A stretch of 40,842 nucleotides of DNA from Rhodospirillaceae bacterium. Its GTDB lineage: Bacteria > Pseudomonadota > Alphaproteobacteria > MPNO01 > UBA830. Position 1 is the first letter of the stretch. Each line of letters opens with the position of its first letter. The stretch spans positions 15,997-56,838 of the forward strand of contig NZGJ01000011.1 in NCBI GenBank assembly GCA_002689465.1, read 5' to 3'. This document shows, one piece after another, positions 1-8,760 of this stretch. The translations under genes and the position numbers were made by a program. The notes under the pieces are model-generated. The model worked only from the letters and a program-made list of their open reading frames with translations, did no database searches and had not been told where the DNA came from.

Positions 1-573
1 GGCCGGGCTAAAGTTTTGCTCGGGAGCTGCCTTTTTCTTGCAGCCCGTTTCCGACAGCGGGCTTAGCCCTTTACCCGCCGGATAACTGCTAGGGCCTTGG
101 GCTTTTTTAGCCGTGCAATTGGACACGTATCCTTTGATGCTTGGATATTTTTCTGAAGCGATCGTGCCGAACTCAGGCACCGTTTTGTCAATGATGCTGT
201 CCTGCACCTTGTCGGCATTTCATCTCAAGAAGCGAGAAACCGATAATCCTCAAAGAGATGATTTTAGCGCCGAGCTTCTAGATGTTACTAATCGTCAACG
301 CTCGCTAATGAAGCTGTTCGCTCGGATCTAACTGCCGACCACTCTCTGTCTATTTGCATCCGCCCAGATTTCTGCATTTTCCCTAAGGTAAAAATTCTCA
401 AAAATGAGAAGGTGGTATTCTTGGCGGAACTGAATTTTCCAACCGGCACGAGTTTTTTGAAAGTTATCATCACAATCTCTGCTGTGTTGTGCCGTAGATG
501 CGCCAAGCCCAGAAATCGGGGCTGTCGGGGGGTCTTTGAGCCAGAGTGAGCAGCTAATATGTCTGCGGAAAGA
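1..573. other. Region without a confident gene
   Basis: I see no convincing protein or RNA gene here. A 72-codon plus-strand frame starting with GTG at 113 and two minus-strand frames crossing the tRNA at 574-649 match no family I recognise and have no good ribosome binding site. AT content is higher than in the neighbouring genes. The first 110 bases hold possible terminator structures, listed separately. Confidence 0.5.
42..108 (+). terminator. Possible terminator of a gene left of the window
   Basis: Two hairpins are visible. AGCCCG (42-47) pairs with CGGGCT (58-63) across a 10-base loop. AGCCC (65-69) can pair with GGGCT (99-103), directly followed by a run of six T (103-108). The second loop is long, so this is only a weak candidate for a rho-independent terminator of a plus-strand gene that ended before the window. 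Confidence 0.3.
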
Positions 574-649
574 TGGTGCCGCCTGGGTGACTTGAACACC
601 CGACCCCCGCATTACGAATGCGATGCTCTACCAGCTGAGCTAAGGCGGC
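574..649 (-). tRNA. tRNA-Thr (anticodon CGT)
   Basis: Read on the minus strand, the 76 bases fold as a full cloverleaf. The acceptor stem GCCGCCT pairs with AGGCGGC, the D arm is GCTC/GAGC, and the anticodon stem TCGCA/TGCGG closes the loop TTCGTAA with anticodon CGT. The T arm GGGTG/CACCC closes TTCAAGT. The gene encodes its own 3' ACCA end. Anticodon CGT reads the threonine codon ACG. A consensus TATAAT lies just upstream. Confidence 0.95.
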
Positions 650-662
650 CCCGATATTCCAA

Positions 663-668
663 ATTATA
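663..668 (-). promoter_or_regulatory. Probable -10 box of the tRNA-Thr gene
   Basis: A perfect TATAAT is read on the minus strand here, 14 bases upstream of the mature tRNA 5' end, which would place the start point about 7 bases before it. No good -35 hexamer is seen at 17-18 bases. Confidence 0.5.
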
Positions 669-726
669 ATTTCCAGATCGAGAAATAACTCCTAATGCGT
701 CCACAAACAAGAGCATAAGCAAGACG

Positions 727-740
727 GCCCCAACAGGGGC
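727..740 (-). terminator. Possible terminator of the haem operon
   Basis: Directly after the hemY stop on the minus strand, GCCCC and GGGGC form a 5-bp stem with a TGTT loop. The sequence after it is only weakly T-rich, so termination here is plausible but not certain. Confidence 0.4.
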
Positions 741-743
741 AAT

Positions 744-2228
744 TTAAGCTGGTGAAGAAGTATCTTTGCTGTCTCCGCCATCGGGCCCCGTATTGCCATC
801 CGGCGTTATATCGGCGGGCGATTCTGGCGGGATTCTATTTTCTAGCACAAGTGCGTCGTCTTCCGGGGCGAGCACCGTCACAGTGTCAGTTTGCGCACCA
901 CCTGAGTCCAAAAGACGCGCGCCTAGCATCGGTGCGCGGCTTTGTGGCCCCCAAGCCAAGGTGCCCAATGCTTGGCAATTCCCGCACACTGGCGTCCAGT
1001 CGCCCCATGCAGCGCCACAATCGTCGCAAACCCAAGCGGGGTCAGGTGGCGCGTTAGCGGCGCGCAAAAGCCATGTGCGGACTGCATCCGGATTTTCACC
1101 TGAGCGTTCTTCCAGGTCAGTCATCATCCGACAGATCCGCGCTGACGGATTGTCGCCGCCCGCTTTTTCAAGATGATTGCGCGCTTCACCCCAGAGCTCA
1201 GCGGCGAGGGCTGCTTCCGCTAACGCAACATGGCTTTCCACATGCTGGGCGTTAAGGGATAAGAGGTGCTCAAAGCGTTTCACCTGTTTCAGCTTGTCGC
1301 TACCAGTCTTTTCAAGTTCGCCGTATAGGCGGGCCAGCTCTGGATGCGGCTTGCGTTCCCAGGCCTCCTGAATAATTCGTGTCGCACGGCGCGGTCTTTC
1401 CGAGCGGATCATTAGGTCCGCCGTGCGCAATATAGCCGGCAGGAAACCCGGCACTAGTGTATTGGCTTGTTGGGCGAATTTGAGCGCTTGGGTCAGATCG
1501 CCGCCTGCTTCCGATTCGGCGCTGCAGCCGAGCAGTACAGTCGCCCGGCGGTGCCTCGTCGCATCGGTGGGCACTGCGCGTTGTTTGATCGCTTTTTCCA
1601 GCGTCTCAAGGGCGGCGCGCCAGCGTCCCTCCGCAATCTGCAGATCGAACATGGTTGTCAGAACCCAGGGTGTTTTTGGCTGTAGTTGATAGACCCGTTC
1701 GGCATATTCCAGCTCGCCGCGCCGGTCGTTGTTCTTTTGTGATTGGATCAACAATCCACGAAGACCGAGAAAGGCGGTTTCGGGTCGTTCCAGCATACCC
1801 TTGAAATAGCGGGTAGCGGCCTCCTCATCGCCATTTAGTTGCGCTGCCTGCGCCGACAGTAGCATCGTCAGCGGCGGATCCTCCAGCAGCACGCCGGCGC
1901 GCCGCGCCTGGCGGTTGGCTTCATCGGGGTCGCCTGAGGCGACCGCGACCATGCCCTGGGTCAGTGCGCGATAGCCACGCTCGCGCCTTGATATCCGCAG
2001 GCTTTCGCGAATGCGGTCTGGCACATGTCCGACTGCGCGGAAAAAGCCGATCACGATAAGCGCGCTGATCAATGCTACAGTGGTTGAGAGAACAAAACGC
2101 CCGACCGACATTTCAATAAGCCACCCTTGCCATTCGATCGATACTATCCCCGGGCGTTCGCTGAACCAGATAGCCGCTGCGACGACAATGGCCAGCGCCG
2201 CGATGGTGGTCACGGTAAACCGAATCAT
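744..2228 (-). CDS. hemY: HemY-like TPR membrane protein
   Basis: This is the HemY N-terminal-domain protein found at the end of proteobacterial haem operons. It is an inner-membrane, TPR-containing protein thought to help late haem synthesis, and it is not the unrelated protoporphyrinogen oxidase also called HemY. The 494-residue product starts at MIRFTV. Two hydrophobic segments lie at about residues 5-22 and 45-65, followed by helical TPR-like repeats. Near the C-terminus is a zinc-ribbon-like pattern, CDDC then CGNC, followed by a proline- and acid-rich tail. The start chosen overlaps the stop of the upstream gene as ATGA (2225-2228); a start 32 codons earlier would lie inside that gene. 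It is the last gene of hemC-hemD/mic60-hemY, and translational coupling is likely. Confidence 0.9.
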   Translation of the reverse strand: MIRFTVTTIAALAIVVAAAIWFSERPGIVSIEWQGWLIEMSVGRFVLSTTVALISALIVIGFFRAVGHVPDRIRESLRISRRERGYRALTQGMVAVASGDPDEANRQARRAGVLLEDPPLTMLLSAQAAQLNGDEEAATRYFKGMLERPETAFLGLRGLLIQSQKNNDRRGELEYAERVYQLQPKTPWVLTTMFDLQIAEGRWRAALETLEKAIKQRAVPTDATRHRRATVLLGCSAESEAGGDLTQALKFAQQANTLVPGFLPAILRTADLMIRSERPRRATRIIQEAWERKPHPELARLYGELEKTGSDKLKQVKRFEHLLSLNAQHVESHVALAEAALAAELWGEARNHLEKAGGDNPSARICRMMTDLEERSGENPDAVRTWLLRAANAPPDPAWVCDDCGAAWGDWTPVCGNCQALGTLAWGPQSRAPMLGARLLDSGGAQTDTVTVLAPEDDALVLENRIPPESPADITPDGNTGPDGGDSKDTSSPA

Positions 2229-4474
2229 GAACGGTCTCCCGCGACAGCGACGTTCAGGATGATTTTGTCCAGCGCTCGTCGGGTGCGGTCTACGGCCAGC
2301 CGGTTCCTGGCCAAATTGAGCCAATCTGCCGCCGCTGTGGCACCCGGTCCGGTCAGAGTCGAGAGCTCGGTGACCGCCGCAGTGAGGTCTCCGCCGCGGG
2401 CGGCCATTTCGGCACGGGCGACAATGGCATCGGCGCCTCGTCCTTTGCCGTCGATCCGGCGAATTGTCACCAAGTTGGCGAGTTTTGAAATCGACCTATC
2501 GATCCAGTCATTGCTCTTCGGCTGTCTGGTTGCTGCGACGACAGCTGCAACTGTGGCGGGCAGATGTCCTAACAGGTCGTTTTGCGTAGCAACTCCTGAG
2601 GACGCAAGAGGCTCTATCGGGCCAAGGATTGCGGCCACCGCCGGCGCCTCCCCGGCCGTCTCTTTAAGCCCCCGTATTTCTGTCGAGAAGGACGCATTGC
2701 CTGCGAGCGCATCGCGTAGTTTCTGTGCTGCAACTACGATAGCGCCGGGTTTTCCAGCCAGTAAAGCTGCCTTGCGCGCCTCATCTAGCTTATTTTCGAG
2801 CACCGAGATTTTGCCGTTGGCTTCATCGACGGTCGCGGTAAGCTTGGCCGCGGTATCGGCGCGCGTTGCCGCAAGTGTTTCCGCCTTCTGCTGTGCCGCC
2901 TCGGCCTCGGTCCGCGCTTCTGTTTCCTCTGTCAGAAATTTATTAAGCAAGGCGACCCGGCCTCTGAGCGCAGCGTTCTCGCCCGCTGCTGCGGCCCCTC
3001 CGGTATTTTTGGCGCGCATCTCGGCAAGTGCCTCTTCACCCTTGGCAATCAGGGCCGCCCCGTCGTCAGCCCGCTTTTTCATCTCCGCGATTCGTCTCCG
3101 TACCGCCGCGATCTTGGCATCCTTCGCCTGCAGCTTTGCCGACATTTCGGCAACCCGGTCGGCGAGAGCATTATTGTTTCGCTGCAAAGATTCTGAGAAT
3201 CCAGCCGTGCCTGCAAGATGATCTTGTACCGCTGGGGGCAGGTGGTTGCGCCATGAAGGAAGCGCCGAATAGCCAACCCCAAGTACCACGATCACTGCAA
3301 CAAGCGTCACCAATACCGTTCCGATCCATGACCGGGATGGGTTCCCGATGGGTGGCACTGCCGCGGCGACCTGCAGTTCAGTTGTGTCTAGTTCATTTTC
3401 CGCATCGGCTGCTGCTTGCGGTAAGGTGGATGACGGCACCGATGACCGTTCAGTTGGTTTGTCGGCTGAGGAAATGGCCGGCGGTTCCACAGGGGCACGG
3501 TAGGGTGCGGGTTGAATCATGGCACTCTCGCCCGGCCTTCCAGCATCCTCTTCTTTAGCAGTGCTTTGTAAAAACGGCTCCCCGGTCTTATCCAATCGGT
3601 CGAAATCAAGGGATTTGTGGACTTCGAGAGGGTTAGCGAAAGCGGTCGAGCTGTCCGGCCTGGTGTCCCGGGGCTCGGGGGTTGATTCTGAATTGTAAGT
3701 GCCGGCCACCGGCGTGAAGGTCGTAACCGGCGGTGAGCCGGTGGCCTCGAGTTTCGAAATGACCGATAACAGCGCCTCCGTGGTTGGCAGTTGTGCGGTG
3801 ATGGTTTTGCCCCAGCTCAAACCGGCTATTTCTGACGCCACAGCCTCCGATAGGCTGATTGCAGTCAGGCTATTGCATGTTTGCGCAAGCCTCTCTTGTT
3901 CTACAAGCTTGGAAAAAATGCGGCCGGTGCGTGGCGAGAAGAAAAGCACGTAATCAAGTTTGCGGTCGCGAAGGGCTGACGTGGTCTCGTCATCAAGCAC
4001 TTCTTTGGCCTTTGCTTCGTAAAGTGCTCGGCGCAGGCTCTTGAAACCCGCTTTATTCAGGGTGTCGGTAAGGTCTCCGGCGACGTTCGCGCCCGCAGGA
4101 TGAAATAGAAGTCCGTCTGCTGGGTCCAAGCGGTCGATGACTAGCCGGGCGAGGTCCTTGCTGTCGCCCCGCGCGCTCTTGATGTCTACAAAACCGTTGT
4201 CTCGCGCAAGGTCTGCCGTCGAGTCACCTACTGTCAAAATGGCGATATCGCGCCGTGCTGAAAGACGCGAAAATGCGCGCACCCCGTTTCTACTGGTGAA
4301 AAGAATTGCCTGCGCCAAAGAAACTTCGTTTTCTATATTGGCTTGAGCGTATTCGATCCGCATCAATGGCGCCACAACGGCCTCTATGCCAAGCCGTGCC
4401 AATGCGGTGGCGGCATCCTCAGCATCTTCTTGCGGACGGGTAATAAGCGCGCGTTTGGTCTCTCGCTCAGTCAT
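2225..4474 (-). CDS. hemD: HemD (uroporphyrinogen-III synthase) fused to Mic60/mitofilin
   Basis: One 749-residue frame carries two proteins usually encoded separately. Residues 1 to about 240 (start MTERETKRAL) resemble uroporphyrinogen-III synthase, which closes hydroxymethylbilane into uroporphyrinogen III. A low-complexity proline/serine/acid linker follows to about 380. A single membrane segment spans about 383-405, then comes a long alanine/glutamate/lysine-rich coiled coil (about 420-620) and a C-terminal mitofilin-type domain. The latter half matches alphaproteobacterial Mic60 (COG4223), which shapes intracytoplasmic membranes and is normally a separate gene beside hemY. The start overlaps hemC by 8 bases. 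An internal ATG at 3520 (residue 319), with a GAGAG upstream, could also give a separate Mic60 product. No frameshift is seen. Confidence 0.85.
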   Translation of the reverse strand: MTERETKRALITRPQEDAEDAATALARLGIEAVVAPLMRIEYAQANIENEVSLAQAILFTSRNGVRAFSRLSARRDIAILTVGDSTADLARDNGFVDIKSARGDSKDLARLVIDRLDPADGLLFHPAGANVAGDLTDTLNKAGFKSLRRALYEAKAKEVLDDETTSALRDRKLDYVLFFSPRTGRIFSKLVEQERLAQTCNSLTAISLSEAVASEIAGLSWGKTITAQLPTTEALLSVISKLEATGSPPVTTFTPVAGTYNSESTPEPRDTRPDSSTAFANPLEVHKSLDFDRLDKTGEPFLQSTAKEEDAGRPGESAMIQPAPYRAPVEPPAISSADKPTERSSVPSSTLPQAAADAENELDTTELQVAAAVPPIGNPSRSWIGTVLVTLVAVIVVLGVGYSALPSWRNHLPPAVQDHLAGTAGFSESLQRNNNALADRVAEMSAKLQAKDAKIAAVRRRIAEMKKRADDGAALIAKGEEALAEMRAKNTGGAAAAGENAALRGRVALLNKFLTEETEARTEAEAAQQKAETLAATRADTAAKLTATVDEANGKISVLENKLDEARKAALLAGKPGAIVVAAQKLRDALAGNASFSTEIRGLKETAGEAPAVAAILGPIEPLASSGVATQNDLLGHLPATVAAVVAATRQPKSNDWIDRSISKLANLVTIRRIDGKGRGADAIVARAEMAARGGDLTAAVTELSTLTGPGATAAADWLNLARNRLAVDRTRRALDKIILNVAVAGDRS

Positions 4475-5408
4475 TGGCCACTTTATCGAAAAACCCCGGC
4501 CCCGCCCTCCGGCGAAGTTCAACCGCTGCATCTTCGCCCATCCGGGCCCCGTCCGACACCCCACCCCGGCGCTCTGTCTCGATCAGCTCGCCCCCGTCAG
4601 GGCGAACGATCGCGGTCCGCAAATACATATCGTTACCGTCTATCTCTGCCAGAGCCGCGATCGGGGTGCGGCAGGAACCGTCCAGACCTGCCAACAACGC
4701 CCGCTCTGCCGCCGAGCTTAAGACGGCCTGCGCATCGTTTAGGGGCGCAAGCAGGTCGGCGATGCGGCCGTCGTCCATTCGCCGTTCTATGCCGACAACG
4801 CCCTGGCAGACCGCTGGTAGCATTTCCTCGATCGCTATCGGTTGTGCACCGACATCGTCCCGCCTCAGCCGGTTTAGCCCGGCGACGGCCAAAAATGTTG
4901 CGTCGACCTCACCTGCCGATACCTTATTGAGCCTCGTGTCGACATTACCGCGCAGCGGCACAACCTTGACATCCGGCCGCTGGTGCAGGAGCAGCGCCTT
5001 TCGACGAAGCGACGCCGTGCCCACCGTAATACCCGACGCGAGGTCGGCGATCGTCTCCGCCCCGGGTGCGATCAGGGCGTCGCGCGGGTCCGCACGCGGC
5101 AGCAGGCAGTCTATGGTCAACCCGTCGGGAAACCAGGTTGGCACGTCTTTCATAGAATGGACCGCGATATCGATTGCGCCGTCTAGCATCGCCTCTTCAA
5201 TTTCCTTTGTGAAAAGCCCTTTGCCGCCGACGTTGGATAACGTGCCCTGCTGGAGGCGGTCGCCTGATGTTCGGATGACTTCGATCTCGACTGAATCCTC
5301 GGCTGCAAGCTCGGGATGCGCTTCACCTAGCCGGCGGCGCACCTCGTTGGCCTGCCAGAGGGCAAGCAGGCTGCCGCGGGTACCTATACGAACGGTCGAA
5401 TGGGTCAT
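4467..5408 (-). CDS. hemC: Porphobilinogen deaminase (hydroxymethylbilane synthase)
   Basis: The enzyme joins four porphobilinogen units into hydroxymethylbilane in the cytoplasm, supplying the HemD domain encoded next. The 313-residue protein has the family's usual length. Visible motifs are the N-terminal RIGTRGSLLALWQA, HSMKDVP with the catalytic Asp at about residue 88, TASLRRKALL, LRGNVDTRL, and DGSCRTPIA, whose Cys246 carries the dipyrromethane cofactor. It is the first gene of the minus-strand haem operon and diverges from tsaD across 168 bases. A GAGG about 13 bases upstream is a weak ribosome site. Confidence 0.97.
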   Translation of the reverse strand: MTHSTVRIGTRGSLLALWQANEVRRRLGEAHPELAAEDSVEIEVIRTSGDRLQQGTLSNVGGKGLFTKEIEEAMLDGAIDIAVHSMKDVPTWFPDGLTIDCLLPRADPRDALIAPGAETIADLASGITVGTASLRRKALLLHQRPDVKVVPLRGNVDTRLNKVSAGEVDATFLAVAGLNRLRRDDVGAQPIAIEEMLPAVCQGVVGIERRMDDGRIADLLAPLNDAQAVLSSAAERALLAGLDGSCRTPIAALAEIDGNDMYLRTAIVRPDGGELIETERRGGVSDGARMGEDAAVELRRRAGPGFFDKVAND

Positions 5409-5576
5409 ATGAAAGAAAGTACCTCAATAAGAAACGATTCGCTGCAGAATTCTCCGAAGATTCTGTCCCCGTAGTTGCCATTAGATTTCCTGATAGGTCG
5501 TTCCACAGGCGTGGAAATCCGGGCACCGCTGAGGTAGGCTCGAGGACCGCAGTAAATTGAATACGTAGAAATATCG

Positions 5577-6617
5577 ATGATCGTCTTGGGGATTGAGACA
5601 AGCTGTGACGAAACGGCGGCGGCAATCGTTGCCGACAACCGCAGTATTCTGGGGAACGTTATCTATTCCCAGCTTGACGAACATAGGGTTTTTGGCGGGG
5701 TTGTGCCCGAAATCGCCGCCCGCGCACATCTTGATATTCTAGAAGACGTAATCCGCCGCACACTAGCTGAAGCGGGAACGGATGTCGGCGATCTTGACGG
5801 GATTGCGGCCACCGCTGGGCCCGGTCTGATCGGCGGCGTAATCGTTGGCGCCATGACGGCGAAGGCAATGGCGGCAACACGGAACCTGCCGTTTGTCGCC
5901 GTCAACCATCTTGAGGGCCACGCGCTGACGGCGCGGCTGACGGACGACGTGGCGTTTCCCTATCTGATGTTGCTGGTCTCCGGCGGGCATTGCCAGTTTC
6001 TCGCCGTCACCGCGCCGGGCCGGTACGAGCTCATGGGCGGAACCGTGGACGACGCGGTGGGCGAGGCTTTCGACAAATCCGCGAAGATGATGGGGCTCGG
6101 TTTTCCGGGCGGGCCCGCGGTGGAGACCGCTGCCCGGTTGGGGGACGCTAAACGGTTTTCCTTCCCGCGTCCGATGAAAGGGCGGCCCGGTTGCGACATG
6201 TCGTTTTCCGGCCTCAAGACCTCGGTGCGCCAGGCGATACTTGATCTACCGGGCGACAGCCTGTCCGAAGCGGATGCCGCAGATATCGCCGCCTCTTTTC
6301 AGGCCGCCGTGGCGGACGTGCTGGCGGACAGATGTGTCCACGCGATTGCCGCATTCGACGAAAAATACCCTGGCGGGAAAACCTTTGTGATTGCCGGCGG
6401 TGTCGCCGCAAATTCGGCGCTGCGGGAAAAACTGACGAGCCTGTGCGCCTTGCTTGGGTTTCGCTGTGTCGCCCCACCACCGGCCTTGTGTACCGATAAC
6501 GGTGCGATGATTGCTTGGGCCGGGATAGAGCGGCTAAGGCTCGGCTTGACCGACGGGCTGGATTTTGCCCCTCGGCCACGCTGGCCGCTGGCGGAACTGC
6601 AAGGCGTGTCTACTTAA
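5577..6617 (+). CDS. tsaD: tRNA threonylcarbamoyladenosine synthase subunit TsaD
   Basis: TsaD transfers the threonylcarbamoyl group from TC-AMP to A37 of ANN-decoding tRNAs, working with TsaB and TsaE, which are not in this window. The 346-residue product begins [16 protein letters not shown]. It has the metal-binding HLEGH (His111, His115), the VSGGHCQ glycine-rich loop and the late [13 protein letters not shown] motif typical of the Kae1/TsaD ASKHA fold. Length is normal. Its divergent placement from hemC is common in alphaproteobacteria. In those genomes gpsA often follows closely; here about 2.8 kb of other sequence separates them. The stop overlaps the end of the convergent pseudogene by two bases. 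Confidence 0.97.
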   Translation: MIVLGIETSCDETAAAIVADNRSILGNVIYSQLDEHRVFGGVVPEIAARAHLDILEDVIRRTLAEAGTDVGDLDGIAATAGPGLIGGVIVGAMTAKAMAATRNLPFVAVNHLEGHALTARLTDDVAFPYLMLLVSGGHCQFLAVTAPGRYELMGGTVDDAVGEAFDKSAKMMGLGFPGGPAVETAARLGDAKRFSFPRPMKGRPGCDMSFSGLKTSVRQAILDLPGDSLSEADAADIAASFQAAVADVLADRCVHAIAAFDEKYPGGKTFVIAGGVAANSALREKLTSLCALLGFRCVAPPPALCTDNGAMIAWAGIERLRLGLTDGLDFAPRPRWPLAELQGVST

Positions 6618-7347
6618 CGCGCCGAACCGGCGCAGCGGAATCCGACAATGTTGGGGCCGATATCAGCCGAGTTGCTGTGTTTGTCGGCCGCGCGGAGGCA
6701 ACAAAGTTTGTTGGCGCAGCCGCCACCCTTGTTGAAGACCCAGCACGACTGGTTCGGAGAGCGGCTCGTCGTCTATTCCCACACATCGTCTGCCATGTTG
6801 TGACTCCCAAAGGCCGGGAGGGCCGCCGGACATGATCCAACCCGGGCGGTTGTTTAGAGAACATCGGTTTGATCCGGTCTGAAGCAATCGTTGGTGTCGT
6901 AATTCGCGCTGCGCGTGGACACCCTTCCCCTCCACGGGGACGCCTCCTTTCCTGGGGCGAAACGCCCGCCATTAGTGCCTAGAAGGACGCATTTTTCGTC
7001 TGCCTCCGTCGGTAGGTGTTGGTCCCTCCAATCGCGGTAGGCGGCCGCATCAAGTCGGCGACGGATCGCAATTTGTCGGCCCAGACGTATCCGGTGCCAT
7101 TGGAATACGAATATGTCATATGACCGGTGGCTTTCATTTGTGCTTAAAACTAGGCATCGGTGATCTCAAACTAGTCGATTTTGAAGCTCTGGACGCTGAC
7201 CGAGCGTGCTTTCTCGTTCCCATCGTCGCCGGCGTCGCACATCAGGAGTGTGCCGCCGGGTGTAGCAACAGGAACGTTGGCAGCGGGCAGGCCCGCAAGA
7301 AGCATCGCGAGCACCGTAAATACCCGCCGAAAAATATGCGACATCAT
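6614..7347 (-). pseudogene. Decayed formylglycine-generating-enzyme (SUMF1-family) gene
   Basis: Read on the minus strand, the region is a broken member of the FGE-sulfatase/SUMF1 fold family. A signal-peptide-like start (MMSHIFRRVFTVLAMLLAG) is followed by EKARSVSVQSFKID, FEITDA and KATGH, which align with the usual N-terminal block of the family. NTYR and TEADE correspond to TYRLPTEAE, with the two halves in different frames near 7010 and the LP codons missing. Then come SPWRG, SANYDT, LPAFGSHNMADDVWE (compare PNAFGLYDMAGNVWEW) and a final NIVGFRCAG. In-frame stops lie at 7171-7173, 7150-7152, 7144-7146, 6854-6856 and 6773-6775; the last replaces the second Trp of VWEW. The assignment rests on motif order read by eye; a substrate cannot be inferred. 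Confidence 0.8.
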
Positions 7348-7421
7348 ATGTCCGTGCGCTTTTGCATTTGCCCGGATCATCGTACATTGTCTACTTCAAA
7401 CCTATCCATGGGAGTCGTACC

Positions 7422-7913
7422 ATGACTGGCACAGAAGAATACCGCGGACATGCGGTTGTGATGCAACCCGGCCACGGGCCGAGCTTTTGGCAGCCGATGC
7501 CGGCTAACGGTCACGCTGACCCGATGCTTACGCCCACCAATACGAAGTTCAAGGACGTGTCGATGGGCTATCAGACCATCGGGGTGGGCGGCTATGTGCG
7601 CGAGCACTCGCACCCCGATCAGGTCGAAATGCAGATCTGTTTCAAGGGTAAGGGTCATGTTATAATTGATGGCGAACGTCACGATATCGTGCCGGGCTCA
7701 TCGGCGTTTCTCGGCTATGACGTCAAACACGCGATCTATAACGACGGCGACGATGAACTAGTGATGTTGTGGGTGATCACGCCGGCCGGCTTGGAAGAAT
7801 TTTTTGAGACCATCGGGCGGGCTCGCCGGCCCGGCGAGCCCTCACCTGAGCCGTTCGCGCGCCCCGCCGACGTTGTCGAAATAGAACGCGCCATGGGCAT
7901 GAACGACACCTGA
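7422..7913 (+). CDS. Cupin-domain protein
   Basis: This 163-residue single-domain cupin keeps the metal-binding pattern of motif 1, with His62, His64 and Glu69 in GYVREHSHPDQVE, and motif 2, PGSSAFLGYDVKHAIYN with His103. Such small cupins may bind a divalent metal and act as dioxygenases, isomerases or simple binding proteins, and the sequence does not tell which. The ATG at 7422 is preceded by GGGAG at a suitable distance; an in-frame start 20 codons earlier has no ribosome site. It lies 31 bases before the alpha/beta hydrolase and is probably co-transcribed with it. Confidence 0.85.
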   Translation: MTGTEEYRGHAVVMQPGHGPSFWQPMPANGHADPMLTPTNTKFKDVSMGYQTIGVGGYVREHSHPDQVEMQICFKGKGHVIIDGERHDIVPGSSAFLGYDVKHAIYNDGDDELVMLWVITPAGLEEFFETIGRARRPGEPSPEPFARPADVVEIERAMGMNDT

Positions 7914-7944
7914 TCCTGACCCATTAGAAAGACGGAGGCAAAAA

Positions 7945-8742
7945 GTGCCTAAAGTCGATATCGGCGACGCAGAGATTTTCTACGATGAATCCGGGTCCGG
8001 CGATCCGGTGATGTTCGTGCCGGGCCTCGGCGGCGGCGGTGCGGTCTGGGCGCAGCAGGTGCCTGCGTTCTCCGACCGCTACCGCACCATTGTCCACGAC
8101 CATCGTGGCTGCGGACAGAGTACCTATTCGCAGATTCACTATTCGGTTGATCAGATGGCGGGGGATGCTATTCGCCTGATGGACACCCTCGGCATCGAAC
8201 GGGCTCACTGGGTCGGTCATTCGACCGGTGGCGCGATGGGCCAGATTGTTGCACAGGACTACCCTGACCGGCTGGCGTCACTGGTTCTCAGTGCCACATG
8301 GCCGGGTCAAGATTCCTATTTCAACCGGGCGTTCGCAGCGCGAAAGTCAGTTTTGTTAGCTTCCGGCGTAGCGGAATATGCGCGTCACTCGATCTTGACA
8401 CTGTTGCCGCCGTGGTACATTGCAGAGAACCCGGACCGGATCGATGAATTCGAAGGTTATCTCGCCTGCGTAGACCAGCCCGTCGAAATCATGGAGAGCC
8501 GCATCGACGCGATCTGCGCATTCGACCGGCGCAACCGCATTGGCGATATCCGCGTTCCGGTCCTGGTGATCGTCGCTGAGGACGACATGGTTACGCCGCG
8601 ATATCTGTCTGACGAGCTGGCTCAGAATGTACCGGGGGCGGAATACGTGGTTGTTCCGACCGGTGGTCACTTTGTCATTCATGTCGAAACCGAAGCGTAT
8701 AACAGCGTCGTTCGCGATTTCATCGACAGGCAGACGTTGTAA
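7945..8742 (+). CDS. Alpha/beta-hydrolase (enol-lactonase-like)
   Basis: This is a 265-residue alpha/beta-hydrolase. The catalytic triad can be read as Ser93 in the elbow GHSTGG, Asp213/214 in VIVAEDDMV and His242 in TGGHFV; the oxyanion loop is VPGLGGGGAVW. Overall pattern resembles 3-oxoadipate enol-lactonase (PcaD) and related esterases, but no beta-ketoadipate genes are nearby, so the substrate is unknown. The start is GTG with a strong GGAGG six to ten bases upstream (about 7934). It follows the cupin gene and precedes an oxygenase gene by 18 bases, suggesting one small-molecule operon. Confidence 0.88.
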   Translation: MPKVDIGDAEIFYDESGSGDPVMFVPGLGGGGAVWAQQVPAFSDRYRTIVHDHRGCGQSTYSQIHYSVDQMAGDAIRLMDTLGIERAHWVGHSTGGAMGQIVAQDYPDRLASLVLSATWPGQDSYFNRAFAARKSVLLASGVAEYARHSILTLLPPWYIAENPDRIDEFEGYLACVDQPVEIMESRIDAICAFDRRNRIGDIRVPVLVIVAEDDMVTPRYLSDELAQNVPGAEYVVVPTGGHFVIHVETEAYNSVVRDFIDRQTL

Positions 8743-8760
8743 AATGAACGGCAACTCAAA

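Noticed and set aside
288-612. Two minus-strand frames of about 100 codons overlapping the tRNA
   Set aside because: They run into the tRNA-Thr gene and match no family; not real genes.
2127-3221. A 364-codon plus-strand reading frame across hemY and hemD-mic60
   Set aside because: Composition is dominated by Ala, Ser and Arg as expected for the antisense of an alanine-rich coiled coil; no motif or ribosome site.
6619-6633. Inverted repeat GCGCCG-AAC-CGGCGC just after tsaD as a terminator
   Set aside because: The stem is good but no T run follows on either strand, and it lies inside the end of the pseudogene, so termination cannot be supported.
6610-6972. A 120-codon minus-strand frame after tsaD
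   Set aside because: Low-complexity product in a frame different from the FGE-like motifs; explained as a by-product of the pseudogene.
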